A DNA stretch of 50,746 nt, from positions 1 to 50,746 of the forward strand of contig USJL01000013.1 of the NCBI GenBank assembly GCA_900555015.1. Reading direction: 5' to 3'. Both the position numbers and the translations under genes were made by a program. Origin of the DNA: an uncultured Oscillospiraceae bacterium (GTDB taxonomy: Bacteria; Bacillota; Clostridia; Oscillospirales; Acutalibacteraceae). Below are positions 18,206 through 26,594 of this stretch, in pieces. How positions within the stretch are numbered: position 1 is the first letter of the stretch; each line of letters opens with the position of its first letter. Below the pieces are notes generated by a model. That model was not told the origin of the DNA. It searched no databases and saw only the letters and a list, made by a program, of their open reading frames with translations.

Positions 18206-18970
18206 ATGAATAATGATGTTAAAGATATTACTTCCGTGCCGATGAATGATTTTATTTTCACCGATACGGAAAACGAAAAGGCATTAGTTAATTTAAAAAA
18301 GTTTACAGATGCAAGAATAGGTATCGGCAGGGCGGGTGCACGTTATAAAACCGTTCCCTATCTTCGTTTTAGGGCAGACCACGCCGCTGCCAACGATGCC
18401 GTTATGCTTGAAGTTGATGAAAAAACAATTCAAAACTTAGGCTTGTTTGAAATAAGAACAAAATGTAAAAATAAATACGAAATGATAACCCGTCCCGACT
18501 GGGGCAGAATTATTCCTGATGAATATAAAAACATTTTGCTTGAAAAATGCAAACAAAATGTTGATGTTCAAATTTATTGCGGCGACGGATTGTCAGCTCC
18601 TGCTATAGGTGCAAATGTGGGCGATTTGCTGCAAATTATTTCTCTTGCGCTTGACGGTTCGGGAATAACAATAGGCACTCCGTTTTTTGTTCGCTATTGC
18701 CGTGTTAATACTGCCCGTGAAATTGCGCCGTTGCTCCATGCAAAGGTTACATGTGTTCTTATAGGCGAACGACCCGGGTTATCAAACGGTGAAAGTATGT
18801 CCGCTTATATTGCATATAATGCCCGTCCGGATATGAGCGAATCCGATTATACCGTTGTTTCAAATATAAGCAGAAAAGGAATGCATCCTGCCGAGGCAGG
18901 CGCTTATATTGCCGAATTGATTGTGAAAATGTTAAATCAAAAAACAAGCGGATTAAATTTAAAAATCTAA
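18206..18970 (+). CDS. eutC: Ethanolamine ammonia-lyase small subunit EutC
   Basis: EutC completes the cobalamin-binding interface of ethanolamine ammonia-lyase. The 254-residue protein contains the family segments FTDARIGIGRAGARYKT, RADHAAANDAV, YCGDGLSAPAIGANV, LIGERPGLSNGESMSAYIAY and NISRKGMHPAEAGAYIAEL. The N-terminal extension before the core is short, as in many Bacillota EutC, and carries no obvious microcompartment-targeting amphipathic helix. It starts 8 bases after eutB. Confidence 0.96.
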   Translation: MNNDVKDITSVPMNDFIFTDTENEKALVNLKKFTDARIGIGRAGARYKTVPYLRFRADHAAANDAVMLEVDEKTIQNLGLFEIRTKCKNKYEMITRPDWGRIIPDEYKNILLEKCKQNVDVQIYCGDGLSAPAIGANVGDLLQIISLALDGSGITIGTPFFVRYCRVNTAREIAPLLHAKVTCVLIGERPGLSNGESMSAYIAYNARPDMSESDYTVVSNISRKGMHPAEAGAYIAELIVKMLNQKTSGLNLKI

Positions 18971-18983
18971 TTTATCAGTAATT

Positions 18984-19679
18984 ATGAATTATGTTATTTT
19001 TGATAATGAGAAAATTGAATATAATTTAACACGAAAAAATGTAAAAAATATTAATTTGCGTATTTATCCAAACGGTAAAGTAAACGTTTCCGCACCTAAA
19101 TATGTGGGTATTGATGTTATTAACGCTTTTGTTTTAAAAAACGCAGGTCGTATTGTTTCCGCTAAAAATAAATTTGCAGAAGCTTTGCCGGTTGAAAATA
19201 ATATTTTTAATTGTTCCCAAATTTATGTGTTTGGTAATTTGTATAAACTTGTTGCGCAAATTGGTGAAAAAAACGCTTGCAGAATCGAAAACGGCGTTTT
19301 GTATCTTACATGCAAAGATTCAAACATTGCAAATAAAGTGTTTTATAATTATGTTTTTGATGAAGCACAAACGGTGTTTTCCGAAATTTTAAGCAAAAAT
19401 TATTATTTGTTTTCCCGTTATTGTAAGTCGGTTCCCGAATTAAAAATTCGTATGATGAAATCACAATGGGGCAATTGCCGACCTAAATTAAACAGAATAA
19501 CCTTAAATTTAAAACTTGTTCATTTTGACAGAAAAGTTATTGAATTTGTTATTTTGCACGAATATTGCCATTTTGCCGTTGCCAATCATTCAAAAGATTT
19601 TTATAATGTTTTAAATTCCGTTATGCCGGATTGGAAAAAATATGATTTAATTCTTAAAAATCAGTTAAATTATTGTTAA
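18984..19679 (+). CDS. YgjP/SprT-like zinc metallohydrolase
   Basis: A 231-residue member of the YgjP-like (DUF45) metallopeptidase family. The zinc motif HEYCH lies at 192-196 with a further candidate ligand His202 in NHSKDF. The family motif SQWGNC is at 160-165. The N-terminal half is beta-rich (NINLRIYPNGKVNVSAPKY). Family members have been proposed as proteases, and E. coli YgjP as a nucleotide hydrolase, so the substrate is unclear. It lies 13 bases after eutC with no strong ribosome binding site. It may simply be carried on the eut transcript. Confidence 0.8.
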   Translation: MNYVIFDNEKIEYNLTRKNVKNINLRIYPNGKVNVSAPKYVGIDVINAFVLKNAGRIVSAKNKFAEALPVENNIFNCSQIYVFGNLYKLVAQIGEKNACRIENGVLYLTCKDSNIANKVFYNYVFDEAQTVFSEILSKNYYLFSRYCKSVPELKIRMMKSQWGNCRPKLNRITLNLKLVHFDRKVIEFVILHEYCHFAVANHSKDFYNVLNSVMPDWKKYDLILKNQLNYC

Positions 19680-19683
19680 TTAA

Positions 19684-19733
19684 TTGACAATCGCCGCTTT
19701 AGGTTCTAAAATATTTGTTGAACGAAAGTTCAA
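19684..19733 (+). promoter_or_regulatory. Promoter and 5'-terminal hairpin of the fucO-type gene
   Basis: TTGACA at 19684-19689 and TAAAAT at 19707-19712 with a 17-base spacer. The predicted start is near 19719. The hairpin TTGAAC-GAAA-GTTCAA at 19718-19733 therefore forms the first bases of the transcript, capped by a GNRA tetraloop. Confidence 0.75.
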
Positions 19734-19762
19734 TATGTTATTGTATTTTGGAGGAAAATATT

Positions 19763-20911
19763 ATGGCTAATCGTTTTGTGCTTAATGAAACAAGTTATCA
19801 CGGCGCAGGTGCAATTCAAGAAATTGCAGGCGAAGTAAAAGGCAGAGGCTTTAAAAAGTGCTTTGTTTGTTCAGACCCAGACCTTATTAAGTTCGGCGTA
19901 ACTAAAAAGGTTACGGATGTGCTTGATAACGCAAATATAGATTATGAAATTTACAGTGAAATCAAACCAAATCCTACTGTTCAAAATGTTCAAACCGGTG
20001 TTGCGGCATTTAAGGCATCGGGTGCTGACTGTATTATTGCTATCGGCGGCGGTTCTTCAATGGATACGGCAAAGGCAATCGGCATTATTATTAAAAATCC
20101 TGAATTTGAAGACGTTATTTCTCTTGAAGGCGTAGCTCCAACAAAAAATAAGTGTGTTCCTATTATTGCAGTTCCTACAACAGCAGGCACGGCTGCCGAA
20201 GTTACAATTAACTATGTAATTACAGATACAGAGAAAAACAGAAAAATGGTTTGCGTAGACCCTAAAGACATTCCTGTTATTGCAGTTGTAGACCCCGATA
20301 TGATGTCTTCAATGCCAAAGGGACTTACTGCCGCTACAGGTATGGATGCCCTTACACACGCTATTGAAGGTTATATCACAAAGGGTGCTTGGGAACTTTC
20401 CGATATGTTCCATCTTAAAGCTATTGAAATTATTTCAAGAAGTCTTCGTGATGCTGTAAATAACACACCTGAGGGCAGGGCAGACATGGCACTCGGTCAG
20501 TATGTTGCAGGTATGGGCTTTTCAAATGTAGGTTTGGGTCTTGTTCATTCAATGGCTCATCCTCTCGGTGCTGTTTATGATACTCCTCACGGTGTTGCAA
20601 ACGCAATCATTCTTCCAACTGTTATGGAATATAATGCTCCGTCAACAGGCGAGAAGTACAGAGATATTGCAAAGGCAATGGGCGTTGAAGGTGTTGATGA
20701 TATGACCCTTGATGATGCAAGAAAAGCCGCTGTTGACGCAGTAAGAAAACTTGGCGAGGATGTTGGCATTCCTGCAAATCTTAAAGAAATTGTTAAGGAT
20801 GAGGATGTAGATTTCCTTGCTCAAAGCGCATATGATGATGCTTGCCGTCCGGGCAACCCTAAAGATACTTCTGTAGAAGAAATTAAAGCACTTTACCGTT
20901 CTTTAATGTAA
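19763..20911 (+). CDS. fucO: Iron-containing alcohol dehydrogenase, FucO (lactaldehyde reductase) type
   Basis: A group III, iron-dependent NAD-linked alcohol dehydrogenase very close to FucO from its start (MANRFVLNET) through TTAGTAAEVTINYVITD to the end. Predicted Fe ligands are Asp195, His199, His262 and His276, matching the FucO pattern. The nucleotide-binding GGGS is at 95-98. FucO reduces L-lactaldehyde to 1,2-propanediol, but related enzymes also reduce other short aldehydes. The start at 19763 has a TTGGAGGAAA ribosome binding site. It sits just after the eut genes on its own promoter, so reduction of ethanolamine-derived acetaldehyde to ethanol is a plausible alternative role. Confidence 0.9.
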   Translation: MANRFVLNETSYHGAGAIQEIAGEVKGRGFKKCFVCSDPDLIKFGVTKKVTDVLDNANIDYEIYSEIKPNPTVQNVQTGVAAFKASGADCIIAIGGGSSMDTAKAIGIIIKNPEFEDVISLEGVAPTKNKCVPIIAVPTTAGTAAEVTINYVITDTEKNRKMVCVDPKDIPVIAVVDPDMMSSMPKGLTAATGMDALTHAIEGYITKGAWELSDMFHLKAIEIISRSLRDAVNNTPEGRADMALGQYVAGMGFSNVGLGLVHSMAHPLGAVYDTPHGVANAIILPTVMEYNAPSTGEKYRDIAKAMGVEGVDDMTLDDARKAAVDAVRKLGEDVGIPANLKEIVKDEDVDFLAQSAYDDACRPGNPKDTSVEEIKALYRSLM

Positions 20912-20926
20912 CTTTTAAATAATTTT

Positions 20927-20962
20927 AAATCCGTTCTCTTTGAGAACGGATTTTTCTTTTTT
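20927..20962 (+). terminator. Intrinsic terminator of the fucO-type gene
   Basis: AAATCCGTTCTC (20927-20938), TTT loop, GAGAACGGATTT (20942-20953), then TTCTTTTTTT: a perfect 12-pair stem with a T tract. Confidence 0.95.
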
Positions 20963-21007
20963 TATATACATTTTTATTTTGTAATACTTTTGTAAAGTCG
21001 GTTTTTG

Positions 21008-21036
21008 TTGAAAAAAAGTGCTTGCTGTGGTATTTT
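21008..21036 (+). promoter_or_regulatory. Candidate promoter of the upp-uraA unit
   Basis: TTGAAA at 21008-21013 and TATTTT at 21031-21036 with a 17-base spacer. The leader before upp is only about 35 bases, too short for a PyrR-type attenuator. Confidence 0.5.
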
Positions 21037-21076
21037 ATATTAGAAAAATTACGAAAGGAAATAAAGGTAAATAATT

Positions 21077-21709
21077 ATGGAAAGAAAAGTTGTTATTATG
21101 GACCATCCGCTTATTCAGCACAAGCTCTCTATTCTTCGTAATGTTGAAACAAGCACAAAAGAATTCAGAGATCTTGTAAATGAAATTGCAATGCTCATGG
21201 TTTATGACGCTACAAGGGATTTGCCGCTTGAGGATATTGACGTTCAAACTCCTTGCGGAATTGCTCATTGTAAAGAAATCGCAGGCAGAAAGCTTGCTTT
21301 TGTGCCTATTCTTCGTGCAGGTTTGGGTATGGTTGAAGGTGCTGTTGAACTTGTTCCTTCAGCAAGAATCGGTCATATCGGTCTTTACAGGGATGAAACT
21401 ACTCTTCAGCCTGTTGAGTATTATTGCAAATTACCTAAGGATATTGAAGAAAGAGATGTTTTTGTTGTAGACCCAATGCTTGCAACTGGCGGCTCTGCTA
21501 TTGATGCTATCGGTCAAATTAAATTAAGAAAGCCGCGTTCAATTAAGTTCCTTTGCATCATTGCTGCTCCGGAAGGTCTTGAAGCACTTAAAAAGGCTCA
21601 TCCTGATGTAGATATTTTTGCGGCAGGTCTTGATGACCATCTTAATGAAAACGGTTATATTGTTCCGGGTCTCGGTGATGCCGGCGACAGAATCTTCGGC
21701 ACAAAATAA
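21077..21709 (+). CDS. upp: Uracil phosphoribosyltransferase
   Basis: Upp converts uracil and PRPP to UMP. The 210 residues match the family. The PRPP loop [11 protein letters not shown] lies at 131-141, the RAGLGM segment at 80-85, and the C-terminal [13 protein letters not shown] is the canonical uracil-binding tail. The ribosome binding site is an AAAGG stretch before the ATG at 21077. uraA follows after 17 bases, so uptake and conversion of uracil are co-expressed. Confidence 0.98.
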   Translation: MERKVVIMDHPLIQHKLSILRNVETSTKEFRDLVNEIAMLMVYDATRDLPLEDIDVQTPCGIAHCKEIAGRKLAFVPILRAGLGMVEGAVELVPSARIGHIGLYRDETTLQPVEYYCKLPKDIEERDVFVVDPMLATGGSAIDAIGQIKLRKPRSIKFLCIIAAPEGLEALKKAHPDVDIFAAGLDDHLNENGYIVPGLGDAGDRIFGTK

Positions 21710-21726
21710 TTTGGAGGATAAAATTA

Positions 21727-23121
21727 ATGGCTAATAAAGTTAAAGTCGGTAAAGAAGGTATTTATGATGCCCGTCAGTTAGGCACTTCCAAAATGGTTGT
21801 GCTCGGTTTCCAGCATATGTTTGCTATGTTCGGCGCAACTGTAACGGTTCCGCTTCTTACCGGTCTTGATATATCAACAACTCTTTTGTTTGCCGGTTTA
21901 GGCACACTTTTATTTCACTGTTTAACAAAATTCAAAGTTCCTGCATTTCTTGGTTCTTCATTCGCTTTCCTTGGCGGTTATGCGGCTGTTGCACCTATGG
22001 CTGCCGACGGTTCGCCGAATAAGGAAATGCTTCCTTATGCTTGCTTGGGCGTTGCCTGCGCAGGTTTGCTTTACCTTGTTGTTGCCGCACTTGTTAAAAT
22101 TGTTGGCGTAAATAAGGTTATGAAACTTTTCCCGCCTGTTGTAACAGGTCCGATTATTATTGCAATCGGATTAAGCCTTGCACCGTCTGCAGTAAATAAC
22201 TGCTCATCAAACTGGTGGCTTGCAGTCGTTGCTCTTGCACTTGTAATTATATTTAATATTTTCGGTAAAGGCATGGTTAAAATCGTTCCTATTCTTCTCG
22301 GTATAATCGGTTCTTACCTTGTTGCAGTTCTTGTCGGTAATGTAGGCGGCGTTGAATCTTTTGCTATTGATTTTACAGGCGTTAAGGAGGCTGCTTGGAT
22401 TGGTTTCCCTGTTGAATGGAGCTCAACTGTATTTGGCGGTGTACACGACGGTTCAAAAGCTGTTTCTGCTATTATTGCTCTTATGCCAATCGCTATTGCT
22501 ACAATGATGGAACATATTGGCGATATTTCCGCAATTTCAGCTACTTGCGGTAAAAACTATATTTCGGATCCCGGTCTTCACAGAACACTTCTCGGTGACG
22601 GTCTTGCAACTTCAATCGCATCTCTTTTCGGTGCTCCGGCAAATACTACTTACGGTGAAAATACAGGCGTTCTTGCTCTTTCAAAGGTTTATGACCCAAG
22701 AGTTGTAAGAATTGCTGCTTATTTTGCAATCCTTTTCTCATTCTGCCCTAAGTTTGCCGCAGTTATCGAATCTATTCCAGGCGCTGTTGTTGGCGGTATT
22801 TCATTTGTGCTTTACGGCATGATTTCCGCAATCGGTATTCGTAACGTTGTTGAAGCAAAGGTTGATTTTTCAAAGGCTCGTAATACAATTATTGCAGCTG
22901 TAATTCTTGTTGTTGCTCTTGGTTTAACAAGCGGTATTACATTTAATGTAGGTAATGTTTCAATTACATTAACATCTCTTGCTGTTGCTTCTATTGCAGG
23001 TATTGTTCTTAATCTTATTTTCCCTGAAAAGGATTTTGACCCTGAAAAAGCATTCCAAGCAGATTCCGAATCAAAGCAAATTAATTTGGAATCCGATTAC
23101 GGTAAGAAAAAAGCAGAATAA
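21727..23121 (+). CDS. uraA: Uracil permease, NCS2 family
   Basis: A 464-residue nucleobase:cation symporter with the many hydrophobic segments of the NCS2/UraA family. Family signatures include GFQHMFAMFGATVTVPLLTG near 27-46, FPPVVTGPIIIAIGLSLAP and the substrate-site segment MEHIGDISAISATCG, whose Glu is expected to contact uracil. A TTGGAGGA ribosome binding site precedes the ATG. Together with upp it forms a uracil salvage operon, closed by a terminator 19 bases after the stop. Confidence 0.96.
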   Translation: MANKVKVGKEGIYDARQLGTSKMVVLGFQHMFAMFGATVTVPLLTGLDISTTLLFAGLGTLLFHCLTKFKVPAFLGSSFAFLGGYAAVAPMAADGSPNKEMLPYACLGVACAGLLYLVVAALVKIVGVNKVMKLFPPVVTGPIIIAIGLSLAPSAVNNCSSNWWLAVVALALVIIFNIFGKGMVKIVPILLGIIGSYLVAVLVGNVGGVESFAIDFTGVKEAAWIGFPVEWSSTVFGGVHDGSKAVSAIIALMPIAIATMMEHIGDISAISATCGKNYISDPGLHRTLLGDGLATSIASLFGAPANTTYGENTGVLALSKVYDPRVVRIAAYFAILFSFCPKFAAVIESIPGAVVGGISFVLYGMISAIGIRNVVEAKVDFSKARNTIIAAVILVVALGLTSGITFNVGNVSITLTSLAVASIAGIVLNLIFPEKDFDPEKAFQADSESKQINLESDYGKKKAE

Positions 23122-23140
23122 TATATCTGTAGTTTTAAAC

Positions 23141-23170
23141 GCCTCTGCTTCGGCAGGGGCATTTTCTTTT
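23141..23170 (+). terminator. Intrinsic terminator of upp-uraA
   Basis: GCCTCTGC (23141-23148), TTCG tetraloop, GCAGGGGC (23153-23160), then ATTTTCTTTT. The stable C(UUCG)G loop is typical. Its T tract runs directly into the -35 box of the next promoter. Confidence 0.95.
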
Positions 23171-23198
23171 TGACATATGTATGTAAATATGTTAATAT
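23170..23198 (+). promoter_or_regulatory. Sigma-A promoter of the PutP-type symporter
   Basis: TTGACA at 23170-23175 and TAATAT at 23193-23198, 17-base spacer. The predicted start near 23205 leaves a leader of about 25 bases. Confidence 0.8.
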
Positions 23199-23229
23199 AA
23201 AAAATATTATTTTTCTCGGGGGTTATGTA

Positions 23230-24744
23230 ATGTCCAGCGCAAATATATTTATCCTCATAGCAATTGTTGCATATTTAATTGCAATGGTTATTGTGGGCGT
23301 TGTTTGTTCAAAAAAGAATAATGATGTAGATGACTTTTATCTCGGCGGCAGAAAATTAGGACCGCTTGTTACTGCAATGAGCGCCGAAGCTTCGGATATG
23401 AGCGGCTGGCTTCTTATGGGTATGCCGGGTCTTGCTTATTTATGCGGCATTGCAGAGGCTTCGTGGACCGCTATCGGTCTTGCAATAGGTACATATTTAA
23501 ACTGGCTTATAGTTGCTAAAAGACTTCGTAATTATTCAAGTAAAATCGGCGCAATTACTATACCCGATTTCTTTATGAAAAGATATAAAGATAACACAAA
23601 TATTTTGATTATCGCTGCGGCAGTAATGATTATTATTTTCTTCATTCCTTATACCGCTTCGGGATTTTCTACCTGCGGCAAGTTGTTCTCTTCTTTGTTT
23701 GGCATTGATTATCATGTTGCAATGGTTATTTCTGCTGTTGTTATTGTTCTTTATACTTCGTTGGGCGGTTTCTTAGCTGCGTCTACAACAGACTTTATTC
23801 AGTCAATTATTATGACCATTGCTCTTGTTGTTGTTCTTGTTTTTGGCATAAATGTTGCCGGCGGTTGGGATGTTGTTGTTGAAAACGCAAAATCAATTCC
23901 TAATTATTTGTCATTAACATCTACAACAGATGGGGCAGGGAATTTTGTGGATTTCAGCGGCTTAACTATTGTTTCAACACTTGCATGGGGTCTCGGTTAT
24001 TTCGGTATGCCTCACATTCTTTTAAGATTTATGGCTATTGAAGACCCTAAAAAAATTAAAACTTCCAGGCGTGTAGCGTCTGTTTGGGTTGTTATTGCAA
24101 TGAGTATTGCAATTATTATCGGTATGGTAGGTCTTGCAATGAGCAAGGTTGAAAGTTCAATGGTTTTGGCAGACAGTGAAACTGTTATTGTTGCAATTTC
24201 AAGTCTTCTTTCAAAGCACGGCGCTTTCTTTGCTTTAGTTGCAGGTTTGATTCTTGCCGGAATTCTTGCTTCTACCATGTCAACGGCGGACAGTCAGTTG
24301 CTTGCTGCCGCTTCTGCAATCAGTCAGGATATTACGGTAGGCACATTTAAGGCAAATCTTTCTTCAAAAACAAAAATGCTTATTGCCCGTGCAACTGTAA
24401 TTTTCATTGCTGTTTTGGGCGTTGTGTTTGCTTGGAATCCAAATTCATCCGTGTTTAGAATTGTAAGCTTTGCTTGGGCAGGTTTCGGTGCAACATTCGG
24501 TCCTCTCATTCTGTTCTCACTGTTTTGGAAAAGAACAAACAAATGGGGTGCAATGGCAGGCATGATTTCAGGCGGCGTTACCGTTATTGCTTGGCATTAT
24601 GCATCAGACGGAATATTTGCACTTTATGAGCTTTTACCGGCATTCTTAATTTCTTGTATATTTATTGTTGTTGTTTCGTTGCTTACTAAAAAGCCGGAAC
24701 AGGAAATACTTGATGAATTTGATGAAGTTAAACAAATGAATTAA
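23230..24744 (+). CDS. putP: Sodium:proline symporter, SSS family
   Basis: A 504-residue sodium:solute symporter with about 13 hydrophobic segments. The PutP signatures are present: DDFYLGGRKLGPLVTAMSAEASDMSGWLLMG in the first repeat and GILASTMSTADSQLLAA near 350-366, which contains Na-site serines. Proline is the most likely substrate by overall resemblance, though related SSS proteins take other solutes. ATG 23230 follows GGGGGTT. An ATG-TAA pair at 23225 overlaps this start. It is transcribed alone and ends at a strong terminator. Confidence 0.9.
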   Translation: MSSANIFILIAIVAYLIAMVIVGVVCSKKNNDVDDFYLGGRKLGPLVTAMSAEASDMSGWLLMGMPGLAYLCGIAEASWTAIGLAIGTYLNWLIVAKRLRNYSSKIGAITIPDFFMKRYKDNTNILIIAAAVMIIIFFIPYTASGFSTCGKLFSSLFGIDYHVAMVISAVVIVLYTSLGGFLAASTTDFIQSIIMTIALVVVLVFGINVAGGWDVVVENAKSIPNYLSLTSTTDGAGNFVDFSGLTIVSTLAWGLGYFGMPHILLRFMAIEDPKKIKTSRRVASVWVVIAMSIAIIIGMVGLAMSKVESSMVLADSETVIVAISSLLSKHGAFFALVAGLILAGILASTMSTADSQLLAAASAISQDITVGTFKANLSSKTKMLIARATVIFIAVLGVVFAWNPNSSVFRIVSFAWAGFGATFGPLILFSLFWKRTNKWGAMAGMISGGVTVIAWHYASDGIFALYELLPAFLISCIFIVVVSLLTKKPEQEILDEFDEVKQMN

Positions 24745-24750
24745 ATTACT

Positions 24751-24785
24751 AAAGAGTAGTTCTTTTGGAACTGCTCTTTGTTTTC
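24751..24785 (+). terminator. Intrinsic terminator of putP
   Basis: AAAGAGTAGTTC (24751-24762) pairs with GAACTGCTCTTT (24768-24779), 12 pairs with one G-U, followed by GTTTTC. It lies 16 bases upstream of the alpha-galactosidase start. Confidence 0.85.
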
Positions 24786-24800
24786 AAGAGGGGATATAAA

Positions 24801-26543
24801 ATGAAAGCATTAAGCGTGTTTTTAATTATACTTTTAATTTTGGTTATTTGCTGTGCCGCTTTATTTGTTTTGTGGTTTTTTAAAATGAAAAATTCCGGTA
24901 AATGTCCGTTATGTATGTTAAAAAAATTAAAATTTAAAAAGCAAATAACATTGGATATTTCTCAGTATGAAAATTATAATAACGGCGTTGCCAAAACTCC
25001 GCCTATGGGTTGGTCAAGCTGGAATACTTTCAGAAATAATATCGACCAAGATATAATTATGGAAACTGCCGGTGCAATGGTTGAATCAGGTTTAAAGGAC
25101 GCAGGCTACCAATATGTAAATCTTGATGATTGCTGGCAAAGCTCAATGCGTGATTCCGACGGTAAATTGCAGGGCGATTTAAGAACATTCGGCAGAGGAA
25201 TTGATTCATTAATTCATGATATTAATTCCTTAGGGCTTAAAGTGGGTCTTTATTCTTCAAACGGCGATTTAACCTGTGAAGATATGCCGGCATCTTTGGG
25301 CAATGAAGAACTTGACGCAAAAACTTTCGCTTCTTGGGGATGTGAATTTTTTAAATATGATTTTTGCCACAGCAATCCAATCAGCGGTGATTGCCCTGTA
25401 ATTGAAAAAATTGAAATTAATAAAACAGACGGTAATTATGACGATTATGTTACCTTAAATGCAGAAGACGCAAAGCTGTTCGGCAGGGCAAAAATTATTA
25501 AAATGAATGAATTTAAAAGTAAAAAAGGCGTTGCTTATTTAAATCACGGTGCAGGCTCCGCAACATTTGTAACTCCCGTTTTAACTGCCGGTAAATATGC
25601 TTTAACTTTTGTTCACCAAAAAACTTACCGTAAAAAATACAGCTATGCCCAAGTAACCGTAAACGGTAAAATGTATGAAATCTTTTTCCCATACGGTAAG
25701 GGTTTCAGTAACAGCGGCAGAACTCAAATAGTAGTTGATATGCGTGCAGGCGAAAATGAAATAAAAATTGAAAATCCTGTTGTAACTCTTGCTGATTCAT
25801 CTTTTATTCAATATCAAAGAATGGGCAATGCACTTAAAACTGCAACAAAGCAGTGGGCACAGTTTACAAATACAGCTGAAAAACCAATCGTATTTTCAAT
25901 ATGTGAATGGGGCGTTTCAAAACCGTGGCAGTGGGGTGCAAAAGCAGGAAATATGTGGCGTACAACTCATGATATAGAGGCAACCTGGCACAGTATCATG
26001 GAATTGTATAATTTAACTGTTGATAAATATGAATATTCGGCTCCCGGTGCTTGGAACGACCCGGATATGCTTGAAGTCGGCAACGGAAAACTTACAGAAG
26101 ATGAAAACAAAGCGCATTTTTCGCTTTGGTGTATGATGGCTTCACCTTTAATGTTGGGTAACGATATAAGAAAATTTGTTGTTAATAAAGACGATCCTGC
26201 TTTGAAAATCGTTACAAATAAAAATCTTATTGCAATAGACCAAGATGTTTTAGGTAAAGCCGCAAAGCGAATTATTAAAAATTCTAAATATGATGTTTTG
26301 GCAAGACCGCTTTCAAACGGCGATGTTGCTGTTTGTGTGTTGAATAAAAGTGCTAAGGATTTAAACGTTAATGTTAAATTTAATGATTTGTTAAGTGACG
26401 GTTATTTGAGTTTTAAAACATACGGCAATATGAATATTGTTGATTTGTGGGAAAATGAATCATTTTCCGCAGATTCCGTTTCTTTGAATCTTGCTCCTCA
26501 CAGCGTAAAGGTTTACAGAATCGAATCTTTAAAAACAGTTTAA
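24801..26543 (+). CDS. Membrane-anchored GH27 alpha-galactosidase with inserted beta-sandwich domain
   Basis: A glycoside hydrolase of the GH27/melibiase group that removes alpha-galactosyl residues, e.g. from raffinose-type oligosaccharides. An uncleaved signal-anchor helix lies at about 5-27. The barrel begins at TPPMGWSSWNTF (66-77). The predicted nucleophile is Asp187 in FFKYDFC and the acid/base Asp422 in NDPDMLEVG. Between about residues 195 and 335 lies an inserted, beta-rich segment (for example KYALTFVHQKTYRKK and ENEIKIENP) resembling a CBM35/CBM6-like fold. After it the barrel resumes at RMGNALKTATKQW. A C-terminal beta domain follows. The 580 residues are long for a single-domain GH27. 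Start 24801 has an AGAGGGGA ribosome binding site. Confidence 0.88.
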   Translation: MKALSVFLIILLILVICCAALFVLWFFKMKNSGKCPLCMLKKLKFKKQITLDISQYENYNNGVAKTPPMGWSSWNTFRNNIDQDIIMETAGAMVESGLKDAGYQYVNLDDCWQSSMRDSDGKLQGDLRTFGRGIDSLIHDINSLGLKVGLYSSNGDLTCEDMPASLGNEELDAKTFASWGCEFFKYDFCHSNPISGDCPVIEKIEINKTDGNYDDYVTLNAEDAKLFGRAKIIKMNEFKSKKGVAYLNHGAGSATFVTPVLTAGKYALTFVHQKTYRKKYSYAQVTVNGKMYEIFFPYGKGFSNSGRTQIVVDMRAGENEIKIENPVVTLADSSFIQYQRMGNALKTATKQWAQFTNTAEKPIVFSICEWGVSKPWQWGAKAGNMWRTTHDIEATWHSIMELYNLTVDKYEYSAPGAWNDPDMLEVGNGKLTEDENKAHFSLWCMMASPLMLGNDIRKFVVNKDDPALKIVTNKNLIAIDQDVLGKAAKRIIKNSKYDVLARPLSNGDVAVCVLNKSAKDLNVNVKFNDLLSDGYLSFKTYGNMNIVDLWENESFSADSVSLNLAPHSVKVYRIESLKTV

Positions 26544-26550
26544 TAAAAAA

Positions 26551-26594
26551 GCAGACGTTGGGGTTATTGCCCCTTAATCGTCTGCTTCTTTTTT
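26551..26594. terminator. Bidirectional terminator between convergent genes
   Basis: GCAGACG (26551-26557) pairs with CGTCTGC (26579-26585) around an inner GGGG/CCCC stem. There is a T run on the plus side and an A run before it, so it can act on both strands. Its right arm encodes the last residues (EADD) and stop of the minus-strand gene. Confidence 0.9.

Noticed and set aside
23141..23175. Overlap of the uraA terminator with the putP promoter as a special regulatory device
   Set aside because: The T tract merging into TTGACA is simple compactness; nothing suggests more than that.
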